Source: Clostridia bacterium DTU022 (lineage in GTDB: Bacteria > Bacillota > Dethiobacteria > DTU022). Taken from it: a stretch of DNA of 37,159 bases. The notes beneath the pieces are model-generated. The model ran no database searches. It was not told where the DNA came from and saw only the letters and a program-made list of their open reading frames with translations. Positions 1 to 8,561 of the stretch are shown here, one piece after another. The DNA is taken from NCBI GenBank assembly GCA_001512835.1, contig LFRQ01000059.1, forward strand, positions 19,388 to 56,546. Reading direction: 5' to 3'. Position numbers and translations under genes: made by a program. The stretch's first letter is position 1. Each line of letters begins with the position of its first letter.

Positions 1-2
1 AC

Positions 3-146
3 CGGCACTCCGCTCCCGGGAGCAAGATCTTCTTGGCCGTCCCGCCGGGGCTTAACAGCCTCCGGGTCAACGGCCAGGACCTGCCGGTAATTGAACAGGA
101 GAATTGGCGCTACATAACGGTCTCTTTCCCCGGGAAAAAGGTTTAA
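3..146 (+). CDS. C-terminal end of an unidentified protein (partial)
   Basis: An open frame enters from the left edge and ends at a TAA at 144-146. It gives 47 residues ending in RYITVSFPGKKV. Codon use is GC-rich and sensible, with a mix of hydrophobic and polar residues typical of beta-strands, so it is likely the real end of a gene that starts outside the window. No family can be named from so short a piece. It is convergent with the minus-strand fusion gene, and a 42-nt repeat begins 21 bases after its stop. Confidence 0.55.
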   Translation, partial: RHSAPGSKIFLAVPPGLNSLRVNGQDLPVIEQENWRYITVSFPGKKV

Positions 147-163
147 CGGATCCATATTAAATG

Positions 164-2734
164 TCAGAATTTTCTCTGTAGTTGACAAAGTTGACGTGCC
201 AGGCACCGAAAGCCGTGTTTGGCGGCCAGGCGGCGGATCCATAAAATGCTTTCCAGGTTGACTCCCGAGGAGCCCAGGCTGTAATGCCGGTAGTGCTGCT
301 CCAGGGCCAGGATCATCGTTTCCGCCATGCAGGCATAGGCCAGGCCGGGTTCCAGGCCGAAGTCCCAGCCCAGGTAGGGCCGGCCCGGCACTTCCACGAT
401 CCCCCCGTCGATAACCAGGACATCGGGGCGGGACCGCTTTACCTCCTCGCTGACGTTGGAGGGGCGGGAGATGTCGCAGACGACGGCTCCCCGCTTCAAG
501 CTGCCGGGGCGGATGATTTTCTCGGGGCTGCTGGTGGCGGTGATCACCAGCTCCGCCCGGGCCAGCACGGCATCGATATCGGTGGAGAGCTCGATCAGCC
601 CCATTTGCCGCCCTCGGCCCTGGGCGAATTCCAGAAAAGCCTCCCGGGGCGCTCCCGCCGGCGGGAGATCGGGACAGCCGGCCAGGCGCTCCCCCATGCT
701 CCCCGGCTCCAGGGGCCGCCCCCGGCTCAGCAGGGACGCCTGGTAGCGGTAGATCTCCGCAGCCACCAGCTGAAGGCGCCGGCTGGAATCCTTGTTTCCG
801 GGATTGCCGATGAGAATCAGGTGGGGGACCGTCTCGGAGAGGAGCAGGGCAACGCCCTTGCCGATGGAGCCGGCCGCCCCCACCACCGCGGCGGTAATCT
901 CGGAACGGGGAAGGCCCAATCTGGCCGCCGCCGCATTAATCCCCTCCACGGCGGAGACCACCGTGTAGCTGTTCCCGCTGGTAATGGGAACCCCCTCCTC
1001 CTTCAAGTAAAGCCCGCCTCCGGAGACCACCGCGGTATAAGCCCCCAGGCCCACAATGCGGGCTCCCTCCTCCCGGGCCAGGGCTACGGCGGCTTTCAGC
1101 TCCGCCAGAGCCTGGGACCTGGGCATCCGGAGGAACTCCTCTGCAGTGCGAGGGACGACGATAAACTCCCCAAAAGCCTTCCCCCCGGCCGCCGAGGTGA
1201 CGGCCGCCCGGGAGATGACAAAAGGAGCCAGGTTATCGTTAAGCCGGCGGGCCAAGTCCGCCAGCTCCTCCCGGCTGAAGGATTGCAAGCTGGAATCGAA
1301 CTGGCAGTAGCTGTCCAAATCCAAGGGGTGGACCAGAAAGGCAAAACGCCCCTCCCCCGGCTCCCCCGACGCCGATACGGCATTCCCGGGCTTGGGCACA
1401 TAAGGGGGGCAGCTTCTCTCCTCCCCATGCCCCACCAGGTGCCCCAGCAGCCGGGCGGTACTGCCGGTACTGAGCACGGACAGCACATTCTCGATCCCTT
1501 CAATCGCTTCCAGGCACTGGGCTTCGCTAATAATCAAGGGGGGTTCGATGCGAATCACGGCGCTGCCGTTCAAGGTGGGGGCTACCCGGATTCTTTCCCG
1601 GTTGAGCAGGTAGGCGGAGATCGCCGGCGTCAGCAGCTCCTGCTCGGCCATGATCCCCAGGAGGCTGCCCGGAAAAGTATCCCGGCTCAAGCCGAATTCG
1701 ATGCCCAGCATCAAGCCCCGGCCCCGGATGGATTTAATAATCTGGGGATAGCGCCTCTGCAGGTCCTGCAGGCGGGTCTTCAGCAGCTCCCCCCGGGCCC
1801 GGACTTCTTCCAGGAGGGCGCATTCGCCGGCGGTAAGCAGCTCCAGGACCTTGAGGCCCACCCGGCAGGCCAGGGAGTTCCCGGCGAAGGTAGAGGAGTG
1901 CTTCAAGCCAAAGCTTTCGTTGTAAACGGCGCCGGTGCAGAGGCAGGCGCCGATGGGCATGAGGCCGCCCCCCAGGGCCTTGGCCAGCAGGATCAGGTCC
2001 GGGGCCACCCCTTCCTCCGTGCAGGCGAAGAGCCGCCCGGTGCGGCCCAGGCCGGTCTGCACTTCGTCCACCACCAGCAAGACACCGTGCCGGGCGCATA
2101 TCTCCCGGGCTCCGGCCAGGTAGCCCCGGGGCGGCTCCACGATGCCCCCTTCGCCCTGAATCGGTTCCACGATAAAGGCGGCATAATATCCGGGCCTGCT
2201 TTCCAGGGCTTCTTCCAGGGCTTCCAGCGAGCCAAAGGGGATTTGGTGAAAACCCTCAACGGGTGCGCCGAAGGGCGACTGGTAGTAGCAGTTGCCCGTG
2301 GCTGAGAGAGCGGCCAGGGTTTTGCCGTGAAAGCTGTTTTCCGTGGAGAGGATACCCATCCGGCCGGTGGCGGAGCGGCACAGCTTGACCGCCGCCTCCA
2401 CGGTTTCGGCGCCGCTATTGGCAAAGGTGACGCAACTCATCTCCCCGGGCGCCAGCTGGATCAATTTTTGTGCCAGCTCCCCGGCGGCCCTTAGGGCGGA
2501 GGGCTGGATAAAAGCCGGCTCCCCCGCCTCCTGGAAACGGTTGATCACCTCCCAAATAGCGGGCGGGTTATGACCAAAGGGCAGGGCTCCGTATGCGGCT
2601 ATGCAGTCCAGGTAGCGGCGGCCCTGCCGATCATACAAGTAGCAGCCTTCCCCCCGGACAAACTCCCGGTCCAGGTTGAGCCTTTCCAGCAATCGGCCCA
2701 GGTAGGGATTTATGTGCCTGGTAAAAAGATGCAT
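164..2734 (-). CDS. Class III aminotransferase fused to long-chain acyl-ACP reductase (AAR-like)
   Basis: The protein has 856 aa from the ATG at 2734, which has GGGAGG seven bases upstream; an in-frame upstream extension to 2815 lacks such a site. Residues 1-425 are a class III PLP aminotransferase of the acetylornithine/ornithine type, with SGAET near 107-111, VVDEVQTG at 221-228 and the PLP lysine K252 in LLAKALGGG. Residues about 465-845 resemble cyanobacterial acyl-ACP reductase. This part has GLGAYT at 562-567, a Rossmann motif GAAGSIG at 619-625, IDGGIVE, and ACMAETMI with Cys802 at the position of the AAR acyl-enzyme cysteine. AAR makes fatty aldehyde from acyl-ACP with NADPH. With a transaminase attached, the product could be a primary amine (inference). 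The natural end appears to be near KHGF, and the following residues come from the repeat. It is a single gene, divergent from the exporter. Confidence 0.85.
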   Translation of the reverse strand: MHLFTRHINPYLGRLLERLNLDREFVRGEGCYLYDRQGRRYLDCIAAYGALPFGHNPPAIWEVINRFQEAGEPAFIQPSALRAAGELAQKLIQLAPGEMSCVTFANSGAETVEAAVKLCRSATGRMGILSTENSFHGKTLAALSATGNCYYQSPFGAPVEGFHQIPFGSLEALEEALESRPGYYAAFIVEPIQGEGGIVEPPRGYLAGAREICARHGVLLVVDEVQTGLGRTGRLFACTEEGVAPDLILLAKALGGGLMPIGACLCTGAVYNESFGLKHSSTFAGNSLACRVGLKVLELLTAGECALLEEVRARGELLKTRLQDLQRRYPQIIKSIRGRGLMLGIEFGLSRDTFPGSLLGIMAEQELLTPAISAYLLNRERIRVAPTLNGSAVIRIEPPLIISEAQCLEAIEGIENVLSVLSTGSTARLLGHLVGHGEERSCPPYVPKPGNAVSASGEPGEGRFAFLVHPLDLDSYCQFDSSLQSFSREELADLARRLNDNLAPFVISRAAVTSAAGGKAFGEFIVVPRTAEEFLRMPRSQALAELKAAVALAREEGARIVGLGAYTAVVSGGGLYLKEEGVPITSGNSYTVVSAVEGINAAAARLGLPRSEITAAVVGAAGSIGKGVALLLSETVPHLILIGNPGNKDSSRRLQLVAAEIYRYQASLLSRGRPLEPGSMGERLAGCPDLPPAGAPREAFLEFAQGRGRQMGLIELSTDIDAVLARAELVITATSSPEKIIRPGSLKRGAVVCDISRPSNVSEEVKRSRPDVLVIDGGIVEVPGRPYLGWDFGLEPGLAYACMAETMILALEQHYRHYSLGSSGVNLESILWIRRLAAKHGFRCLARQLCQLQRKF
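167..208 (+). repeat. 42-nt interspersed repeat, copy 1
   Basis: The copy starts with GAATTTTC, has six variable bases, and then carries the 28-nt core: GTTGAC repeated with a two-base AA spacer and a shared A/G junction, followed by the 11-base palindrome GTGCCAGGCAC. Copies 1, 2 and 3 have an identical core. Read on the minus strand, this copy encodes the last residues of the aminotransferase-reductase fusion (CLARQLCQL and three to four more), and that gene's stop lies just outside the repeat at 164-166. Confidence 0.9.
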
Positions 2735-2754
2735 CTTGATGCCTCCCGTTACTT

Positions 2755-2774
2755 TGTGCACAAGTTTGTGCACA
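2755..2774 (-). promoter_or_regulatory. Two tandem TGTGCACA palindromes upstream of the fusion gene
   Basis: The perfect 8-bp palindrome TGTGCACA occurs at 2755-2762 and 2767-2774, 12 bases apart centre to centre (about one helical turn). It lies 20-40 bases upstream of the chosen start of the aminotransferase-reductase gene. This layout suits a dimeric repressor bound side by side. If the upstream start at 2815 were used, these bases would encode the repeated VHK of VHKLVHK instead, but that start has no good ribosome site. Confidence 0.4.
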
Positions 2775-2852
2775 TTTCTGGGCAATATTTTACCCCTAGC
2801 CGGGCACATAATCAAGGGTTAATTTTCGGTACCTGATATGCAAATTTGGCCC

Positions 2853-2881
2853 TTGCAGAAAATTGTGGACTTAATTATAAT
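2853..2881 (+). promoter_or_regulatory. Sigma-A-type promoter of the exporter gene
   Basis: TTGCAG at 2853-2858 and a perfect TATAAT at 2876-2881 are separated by 17 bases. The -10 box ends 46 bases before the exporter start at 2928. Confidence 0.7.
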
Positions 2882-2927
2882 ACAATACATACTGTGCGAA
2901 TTTAATTAGCATTTCGGAGAGATGAAC

Positions 2928-3995
2928 ATGAATCGCTTTCGGGTGGGAGGCCGAATTTTAAAAACCGTCCTGGCCGTAACCCTGGCCATCTTTTTGGCCC
3001 AGCAGCTGGGTTTGCAAAACGTGGGCCTGGCGGCGGTTTTAGCCGTCATAGCGGTCCAGCGAACCTTCTACCGCTCCCTGGTCCAGGGCCTGAGCGTGGT
3101 GGGCACCGTCTCCCTGGGCTGCGTCCTGGGGGGGCTTTGCGGCTACCTGCTTAGCACCACCCCCCTCTCCTACGGCCTGGCCACCCTGCTCTGCATTCTG
3201 ATCTGCCTGCGGCTGCACTGGCAGGACAACGTGGTGCTGGCCACGGTGACGGCAGTCACGGTGATCTTTAGCGACATAACCAATTTCACCGTATTCCTGG
3301 AGCAGATCGCCCCCTCGCTCCTGGGCACCCTTTGCGCCCTGGCCATTAACTACCTTTTCACCCCCAACCACGAAGAAGAAGTGGTCCAAAGGGTGCTGGA
3401 CGTAGAGAAGGGACTATGCCGGGTGGCGGAGGGCATTATGGGGAAGATGTCGAAGCCGGGCCCCGACGACGGGGCCATCGCCGAAGAGATCAAGAGGCTG
3501 GCCGCCGAAATCCAGGAAGGAAAGGCCATGGCCAAGCTGCTCCGGGAAGAGCAGCGCTTCATCATTACCCGGGAGACCCCTTCCGACCGCTACCGGCAGG
3601 CTTTTCACATCTTCGAGTCGCAGCTGGACCGGCTGGAGGGGATGTATAAGCTGGCCCGGCGCATGCCCGTGGAAGTACCCCAGGCCCTGCCCCTGGTAAA
3701 GCTCTTCCGGATTGTGCTCAAAGTTCAGCACAACCGGCTCCGGGGGAAAAGCTGGCCGGCCCAGCTCTTGGAACGGGCCATGGACAACCTGGATGAGCGC
3801 TATGAAACCATGGAACTCCCCCTGACCAGGGCGGAATTTGTCAGCAGGGCCTCCCTCTTCCACCTCTTCCGGGAGATCAGGCGCTATTACCGTCGCACTC
3901 TCAAGCTGCCGGCGGTGCTCCGGGAGAGAAGGCCCAGGACCAGGAAAAGCTTATTTAGCCGGCTGAGCCATCGGGCGGCCGCCAAAGCCGGGTAA
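2928..3995 (+). CDS. Aromatic acid exporter family (ArAE/FUSC-like) membrane protein
   Basis: About 355 aa. The ATG at 2928 is preferred over that at 2922 because CGGAGAG at 2915-2921 leaves a normal six-base spacing to the former and none to the latter. The first 150 residues form roughly four to six hydrophobic membrane segments (LAVTLAIFLA, AAVLAVIAVQ, LGGLCGYLL, LATLLCILICL, LGTLCALAINYLF). They are followed by about 200 hydrophilic, helical residues ending in a basic tail. This is the usual layout of Gram-positive ArAE_1/DUF939 proteins, which are annotated as aromatic acid exporters, although substrates are rarely known. It stands alone with its own promoter and a terminator at 4099-4133. 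Family assignment is good; substrate is unknown. Confidence 0.8.
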   Translation: MNRFRVGGRILKTVLAVTLAIFLAQQLGLQNVGLAAVLAVIAVQRTFYRSLVQGLSVVGTVSLGCVLGGLCGYLLSTTPLSYGLATLLCILICLRLHWQDNVVLATVTAVTVIFSDITNFTVFLEQIAPSLLGTLCALAINYLFTPNHEEEVVQRVLDVEKGLCRVAEGIMGKMSKPGPDDGAIAEEIKRLAAEIQEGKAMAKLLREEQRFIITRETPSDRYRQAFHIFESQLDRLEGMYKLARRMPVEVPQALPLVKLFRIVLKVQHNRLRGKSWPAQLLERAMDNLDERYETMELPLTRAEFVSRASLFHLFREIRRYYRRTLKLPAVLRERRPRTRKSLFSRLSHRAAAKAG

Positions 3996-4098
3996 AAGCG
4001 AGCCGCTTGGGGAAGAAAGGCTCCAAAGGGGGCCGCTGTTATAAGCTTAACCGGCAAACGGGCCGGCGTCTTTTCTCATCATAACCAGCTGCCAATTG

Positions 4099-4133
4099 AA
4101 CAGGGGTTGTCTTTCCTGACAACCCCTGTTTTT
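4099..4133 (+). terminator. Intrinsic terminator after the exporter gene
   Basis: A perfect 13-bp inverted repeat (AACAGGGGTTGTC at 4099-4111 and its complement at 4118-4130) has a 6-base loop and runs into TTTT on the plus strand. It sits between the convergent exporter and glgP. The minus strand lacks a U-run, so it is mainly a plus-strand terminator. Confidence 0.85.
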
Positions 4134-4209
4134 CTCAAGCTGCTTCAATCAGGAGGACCTCATGCCGACCTATCTGCGCCTCCCCCTTCACGCCTCCGCC
4201 CCGCTCTCT

Positions 4210-6678
4210 TTATGCCTCCAGCCCGGAAGCCTTCGCCAATTCCTGCCGCTCCGCCTCCGGCTCAGCGGGCACCGGCTTGATCCCCCAGATCTCCTGGGCA
4301 TAGCGGGCCACAGTCCTGTCGCTGGAGAAGCGCCCGGCTTGGGCAATATTCCGGGCCGCCATGGCCAACCACCGGCGCCGGTCGTTGTAAGCGCGCTCCG
4401 CCTCTTCCTGGGCGCGGAGATAGGGAGCAAAATCCTTCAGGACAAAGTAGGGGTCGTTGTGCAGCAGCAGGTGATCGTAAATCATCCGGAACTCCTCCCG
4501 GTCAACGGGGAGAAAACCGTTGACCAACTGATCCACGACCACCTTCAGGCGCGGGTCCTGCTCATAACATTCCCGGGCGCAGTACCCCCCCTCTTCTTCA
4601 TAGCGCAGCACTTCCTCGGCGGTGAGACCGAAGATAAAGATGTTCTCCTCCCCCACCGCCTCTTTGATTTCCACATTGGCCCCGTCCAGGGTCCCGATGG
4701 TCAGCGCCCCGTTTAACATGAACTTCATATTGCCGGTCCCCGAGGCCTCCTTGCTGGCCGTGGAGATCTGCTCGCTGAGATCGGCGGCAGGGATAATCTG
4801 CTCCGCCAGGGAAACCCGGTAGTTCTCCAGGAAAACCACCTTCATCTTCCCGCCGATCCGCTTGTCGTTGTTGACCACCTGGGCCACGGTGTTAATCAGC
4901 TTCACGATCTTCTTGGCCAGGTGGTAGTTGGGAAAGGCCTTGGCCCCGAAGATGAAAGTGCGGGGAGTGATCTCCAGGTCCGGGTTGGCCAGCAGCCGGT
5001 TGTACAGTTCCATAATGCGCAGCACATTCAACAGCTGGCGCTTGTAGGCATGGAGCCGCTTCACCTGCACGTCAAAGATGGAATCCACCTCCACCGCCAG
5101 CCCCGTTTGCTCCCGGATTATCCGGGCCAATGCCGCTTTATTCTGGCGCTTAACCCGGTCCAGCCGCTCCTGGAAAGCAGGATCCTCCGCGTAAAAGGAG
5201 AGGGCTTTAAGGGCCTCGGGATTGGCAATCCACTCCCGCCCTATAGTCTCGGAAATCAAGTCGGTCAGCAGCGGATTGGCTTTCAACAGCCAGCGGCGGT
5301 GGGTAATGCCGTTGGTCTTGTTGTTGAATTTTTCCGGGAAGAGGGCATAAAAATCCTTCATCTCCCGCTTTTTCAGGATCTCCGTATGCAGGGCGGCCAC
5401 GCCGTTGACGCTGTAGCTGCCGGCGATGGCCAGGTGGGCCATCTTCACCTGTCCATCGGCGATGATGGCCACGCGGTCCAGCTTGCTCCGGCACTGGGGG
5501 TGGGCCTCCCAGAGCTCGTTGCAAAAGCGCTTGTTAATCTCCTCCACGATCTGGTAAATCCTTGGCAGCAGCGGCTGAAAGATATTTACCGGCCATTTTT
5601 CCAGGGCTTCGGACATGGTGGTATGGTTGGTGTACGAGATGGTCCGGCCGGTTATCTCCCAGGCCTCCTCCCAGCCAAGCCCTTCTTCATCCATTAAGAT
5701 GCGCATCAATTCCGGGATGGCCAGCGCCGGGTGGGTATCGTTGATATGCACGGCCACCTTCCGGTGAAGATTCCGCACCGTCCCGAAGCGCTCCTTGTGG
5801 CGGCGGACAATATTCTGCATTCCCGCCGAGACCAGGAAGTACTGCTGCTTAAGGCGCAGCCTCTTCCCCTCTTCATTGGAGTCATCGGGGTAGAGCAGCT
5901 CGGTAATGGACTCCAGGGCATGCTTGTATTCCACCACTTGCTGGTAGCAGCCGAGGCCGGCGCAGCGCTCCCCTTCGGGAGCCTCGGCGCTCCAGAGCCG
6001 CAGGGTATTGACGGTGTGGTTGCGAAAGCCGACCACGGGGATGTCGTACGGGACGGCGCGCACCACTTCGCTGCCGCAGTGGTGAAAGATCATTCTGCCC
6101 TTTTGATATTCCACGGCAACGCTCCCCCCGAACTTGACCTCCACCGCTTCCTCGGGCCGGCGGATCTCCCATACATTTCCCTCCCGCAGCCAATCCTCGG
6201 GAACTTCAATCTGGTAGCCGTCCCGCACCTTCTGTTCAAAAAGGCCGTAGCGGTAACGGATGCCAAAACCGTGACCGGGCAGACTCAGGGCGGCCATGGA
6301 ATCCAGGAAGCAAGCCGCCAGGCGTCCCAAGCCGCCGTTGCCCAGGCCTGCATCGGGCTCTTCCGTCAATATATCCTCCAGCCGGATCCCCAGCTCCTGC
6401 AGCCCTTCCCGGCAAAGATCCAGCAAGCCCAGGTTGAGCAAATTGCTCTCCATTAACCGGCCCAGCAAAAATTCCATGGAGAAATAGTAGACCTGCTTTG
6501 CCCCCTGTTTCCGGTATTGCTCCGCGGTGGATACCCAGTTGCCCATAACCTCTTCCCGGAGCATAATCCCCAGGGTTTTGAAGAGATCCAGGTTGGTGGC
6601 CTGGGAAACGCTCTTCCCCAGCATGGCTTTCAATTTGGCTTGAAAAGCTTTTTTAAAACTTTGCTTATCCGCAAACAT
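4210..6678 (-). CDS. glgP: Glycogen/alpha-glucan phosphorylase
   Basis: GT35 phosphorylase that releases glucose-1-phosphate from alpha-1,4-glucans using phosphate and PLP. It has 822 aa from the ATG at 6678, with AAGGTG six bases upstream. An in-frame GTG three codons earlier overlaps the ribosome site and is less likely. Full family length. Visible signatures are EPDAGLGNGGLGRLAACF near 107-124, HINDTHPALAIPE, the KRLHAYKRQLLN segment, and the PLP site EASGTGNMKFMLNGA with the lysine near residue 652. It stands alone here, with no glgA, glgB or malQ next to it, so the glycogen genes are dispersed. No clear promoter was recognised in the AT-rich 200 bases upstream. Confidence 0.97.
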   Translation of the reverse strand: MFADKQSFKKAFQAKLKAMLGKSVSQATNLDLFKTLGIMLREEVMGNWVSTAEQYRKQGAKQVYYFSMEFLLGRLMESNLLNLGLLDLCREGLQELGIRLEDILTEEPDAGLGNGGLGRLAACFLDSMAALSLPGHGFGIRYRYGLFEQKVRDGYQIEVPEDWLREGNVWEIRRPEEAVEVKFGGSVAVEYQKGRMIFHHCGSEVVRAVPYDIPVVGFRNHTVNTLRLWSAEAPEGERCAGLGCYQQVVEYKHALESITELLYPDDSNEEGKRLRLKQQYFLVSAGMQNIVRRHKERFGTVRNLHRKVAVHINDTHPALAIPELMRILMDEEGLGWEEAWEITGRTISYTNHTTMSEALEKWPVNIFQPLLPRIYQIVEEINKRFCNELWEAHPQCRSKLDRVAIIADGQVKMAHLAIAGSYSVNGVAALHTEILKKREMKDFYALFPEKFNNKTNGITHRRWLLKANPLLTDLISETIGREWIANPEALKALSFYAEDPAFQERLDRVKRQNKAALARIIREQTGLAVEVDSIFDVQVKRLHAYKRQLLNVLRIMELYNRLLANPDLEITPRTFIFGAKAFPNYHLAKKIVKLINTVAQVVNNDKRIGGKMKVVFLENYRVSLAEQIIPAADLSEQISTASKEASGTGNMKFMLNGALTIGTLDGANVEIKEAVGEENIFIFGLTAEEVLRYEEEGGYCARECYEQDPRLKVVVDQLVNGFLPVDREEFRMIYDHLLLHNDPYFVLKDFAPYLRAQEEAERAYNDRRRWLAMAARNIAQAGRFSSDRTVARYAQEIWGIKPVPAEPEAERQELAKASGLEA

Positions 6679-6900
6679 ATACCTCACCTTGCTTGGTACA
6701 TTAGTACAGCAACAGGCGGCAATTAGGCATATAACGCCTTAAGCCATTAAGGATTTAATTATGTACTGGGAATTTTGAAATTAATTGCGGGTAGCGGCGA
6801 GGAAAAATCCTTGACCTATAATTATTAAAACATAAAAATAATATTTTCTGTAGGCTAATTTTATGGTAATAGCTAAATATAATGGTTTTTAGGGATCTAT
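6679..6900. other. AT-rich intergenic region upstream of glgP
   Basis: About 220 bases, much richer in A+T than the genes on either side. It must hold the glgP promoter, but no convincing -35/-10 pair was found on the minus strand. On the plus strand TTGACC near 6812 is followed by AT-rich sequence but faces no gene. No hairpin or RNA gene was recognised. Confidence 0.5.
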
Positions 6901-7060
6901 TTATTGCCGCGGGCAGGAGAGGCGGAGATCAATGGCGGCGGGGGTACCGAAATCCACCACCGCCCCCGTCTCCACCGGCAGGGGATGGGTATGGCTAAAG
7001 ATCGGCCCGTCGTAGACAAATGCCACTTTGCCTGGCTTAGTTCCCTGTCCCCCCCTCTCT
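6901..7060 (-). pseudogene. Possible 3' remnant of a gene, family not recognised
   Basis: Downstream of the lyase gene on the same strand, a stretch ending at a TAA (6901-6903) reads KVAFVYDGPIFSHTHPLPVE and continues about 20 more plausible residues with GC-rich codon choice. The bases before it (about 7061-7164) read as low-quality sequence with a G-run and stay in the same frame back only to a TTG codon. It looks like the preserved end of a decayed or truncated gene, or a very small gene. No family was recognised, so the call is weak. Confidence 0.25.
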
Positions 7061-7172
7061 TTACTTCTTTTTACTGATGGGGGGCGGGGAAAAGGGCCTA
7101 ACATCTGGCCCGGACAAGGAATCGTTGCCGCTCCAGAATAATGGCGTGGACCAGGCAGAAACAAATTATGGA

Positions 7173-8534
7173 CTAGAAGGGCATCTCCATATCAGGGCCG
7201 TACATTTTCTCCATCATTTTCCTGACTTCATTTTTTACCACGCCTCTAAGAGGCACCTTGGAGATCATTCCGTAGGTAGCGGCGCTGCCCTTCAACGCCA
7301 GGGAGGGATTTTCCCGGACATACTCCACCGACTCCCTTAAATCCTCCAGGTAACGGTCAACGATGCGCCGGTGCAAGGGAGTCACCATGGCGTGAAGGCC
7401 GTCGGGTTTTTGCAGGCGATCGATATGCCACCCCCGCTCCTCCATCTGGTCACCAACAGCAAATATGCTTAACCGCGGAGAGGTGGAGCGGTAGCCGAAA
7501 ACACTCATGTCCGGCTGGCCCATAAGCTCCAGGCCGGGTATGGAAGCGATTCCCTCCATTAATGCCCTGGCCGTCTCCATCACGATTTTGGTCTGCTCCA
7601 GGTAACCATCCCATCCCATGGCCATCATGGTGGCCCAGGCGGCGGCAAAAGCGCCTCCCGGGCGGGTGCCCAGCAGACCCGGAGAGGCAAATACACCGCC
7701 GGGCCAGCTCTCGGAAACAAAAATCTGGTGCTTCATATAATCCATATTACGGTATAGAAGCACGGAAGCCCCCTTGGCGCTGTAACCGTATTTATGAACA
7801 TCGGCAGAGATGGAGGTTACCCCGGGAACCCGAAAATCGAAAGGCGGTACCTGGTAGCCCAGCTTCTCCATAAAAGGCAAGAAAAAGCCCCCCAGGCAAC
7901 TGTCCACGTGAAAAGGGAGGTGGTGCTCTTCGGCCAGGCGGCCCAGTTCTTCAATGGGATCGATAACCCCGTGGGGATAAGAGGGGGCCGAAGCGACGAT
8001 CAGAGCGGTGTTCCGGTTAATCAGCTTTTTCACCGCCTCCACGTCAACCCGAAAATCGCTGCGCAGCGGGGCTCGAACCATCTTCACCTTGAAATAATGG
8101 GCCGCCTTCTCCCAGGCCACGTGGATGGATTCCGGCACAATCATCTCGGGCTGAACGGGTTTTAAACGTTTTTTGGATTCCGCCAGGTTCCGGTAAGCAA
8201 GCACCGGCAGCAGGCAGCTTTCGGTCCCGCCGGAAGTAAGCATGCCCACCACGTTGCGGTCACCGTGGAGCATTCCCGCCGTCATCTGGACAATCTCGTG
8301 CTCCATCCTTTTCAAGCTCTGAAAGGCCATGGGGTTAAGACCGTTTTCCGAGAGAAACATGCCCATGGCTTCCAAGAGAAACCGGGTATGCTCCTCCCCC
8401 AGGTAGTAGACCAGACTCCAGGTTCTGGATTCTTTGTAATCCACATCGCCCTTTTTAAAATGCTTAAGCAGTTCCAGGACTTTTTCGGGGCCCAAACCTT
8501 TTTCGGGTAAAGTTATAGGTTCGCGATTACTCAC
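7173..8534 (-). CDS. Sphingosine-1-phosphate-lyase-like PLP-dependent lyase/decarboxylase
   Basis: 453 aa with a GTG start at 8534 and AGGGAGGA eight bases upstream. It is a fold-type I group II decarboxylase with SGGTES at 101-106, HVDSCLGGF with Asp211, and the PLP lysine K248 in SADVHKYGYSAKG. The segments around SWPGGVFASPGLLGTRPGGA closely follow the sphingosine-1-phosphate lyase subfamily rather than glutamate or tyrosine decarboxylases. S1P lyases cleave a phosphorylated long-chain amino alcohol into a fatty aldehyde and phosphoethanolamine. Unlike the eukaryotic enzymes it has no N-terminal membrane helix. It is 27 bases downstream of the DUF819 gene, so the two are probably cotranscribed. 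A different small amino-acid or amino-alcohol substrate is equally possible. Confidence 0.85.
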   Translation of the reverse strand: MSNREPITLPEKGLGPEKVLELLKHFKKGDVDYKESRTWSLVYYLGEEHTRFLLEAMGMFLSENGLNPMAFQSLKRMEHEIVQMTAGMLHGDRNVVGMLTSGGTESCLLPVLAYRNLAESKKRLKPVQPEMIVPESIHVAWEKAAHYFKVKMVRAPLRSDFRVDVEAVKKLINRNTALIVASAPSYPHGVIDPIEELGRLAEEHHLPFHVDSCLGGFFLPFMEKLGYQVPPFDFRVPGVTSISADVHKYGYSAKGASVLLYRNMDYMKHQIFVSESWPGGVFASPGLLGTRPGGAFAAAWATMMAMGWDGYLEQTKIVMETARALMEGIASIPGLELMGQPDMSVFGYRSTSPRLSIFAVGDQMEERGWHIDRLQKPDGLHAMVTPLHRRIVDRYLEDLRESVEYVRENPSLALKGSAATYGMISKVPLRGVVKNEVRKMMEKMYGPDMEMPF

Positions 8535-8561
8535 CGCCGGTTTCCTCCCTTGCCGGTTTAA

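Noticed and set aside
284-2305. 673-codon open frame opposite the aminotransferase-reductase gene
   Set aside because: Antisense shadow of a GC-rich gene; His/Gln/Gly-rich text with no domain, and the opposite strand encodes a clear two-domain enzyme.
4162-4716. Plus-strand frame with AGGAGG six bases before its ATG
   Set aside because: The ribosome site is good, but nearly all of the frame is antisense to the conserved end of glgP and its sequence shows no protein-like pattern. The site is probably chance.
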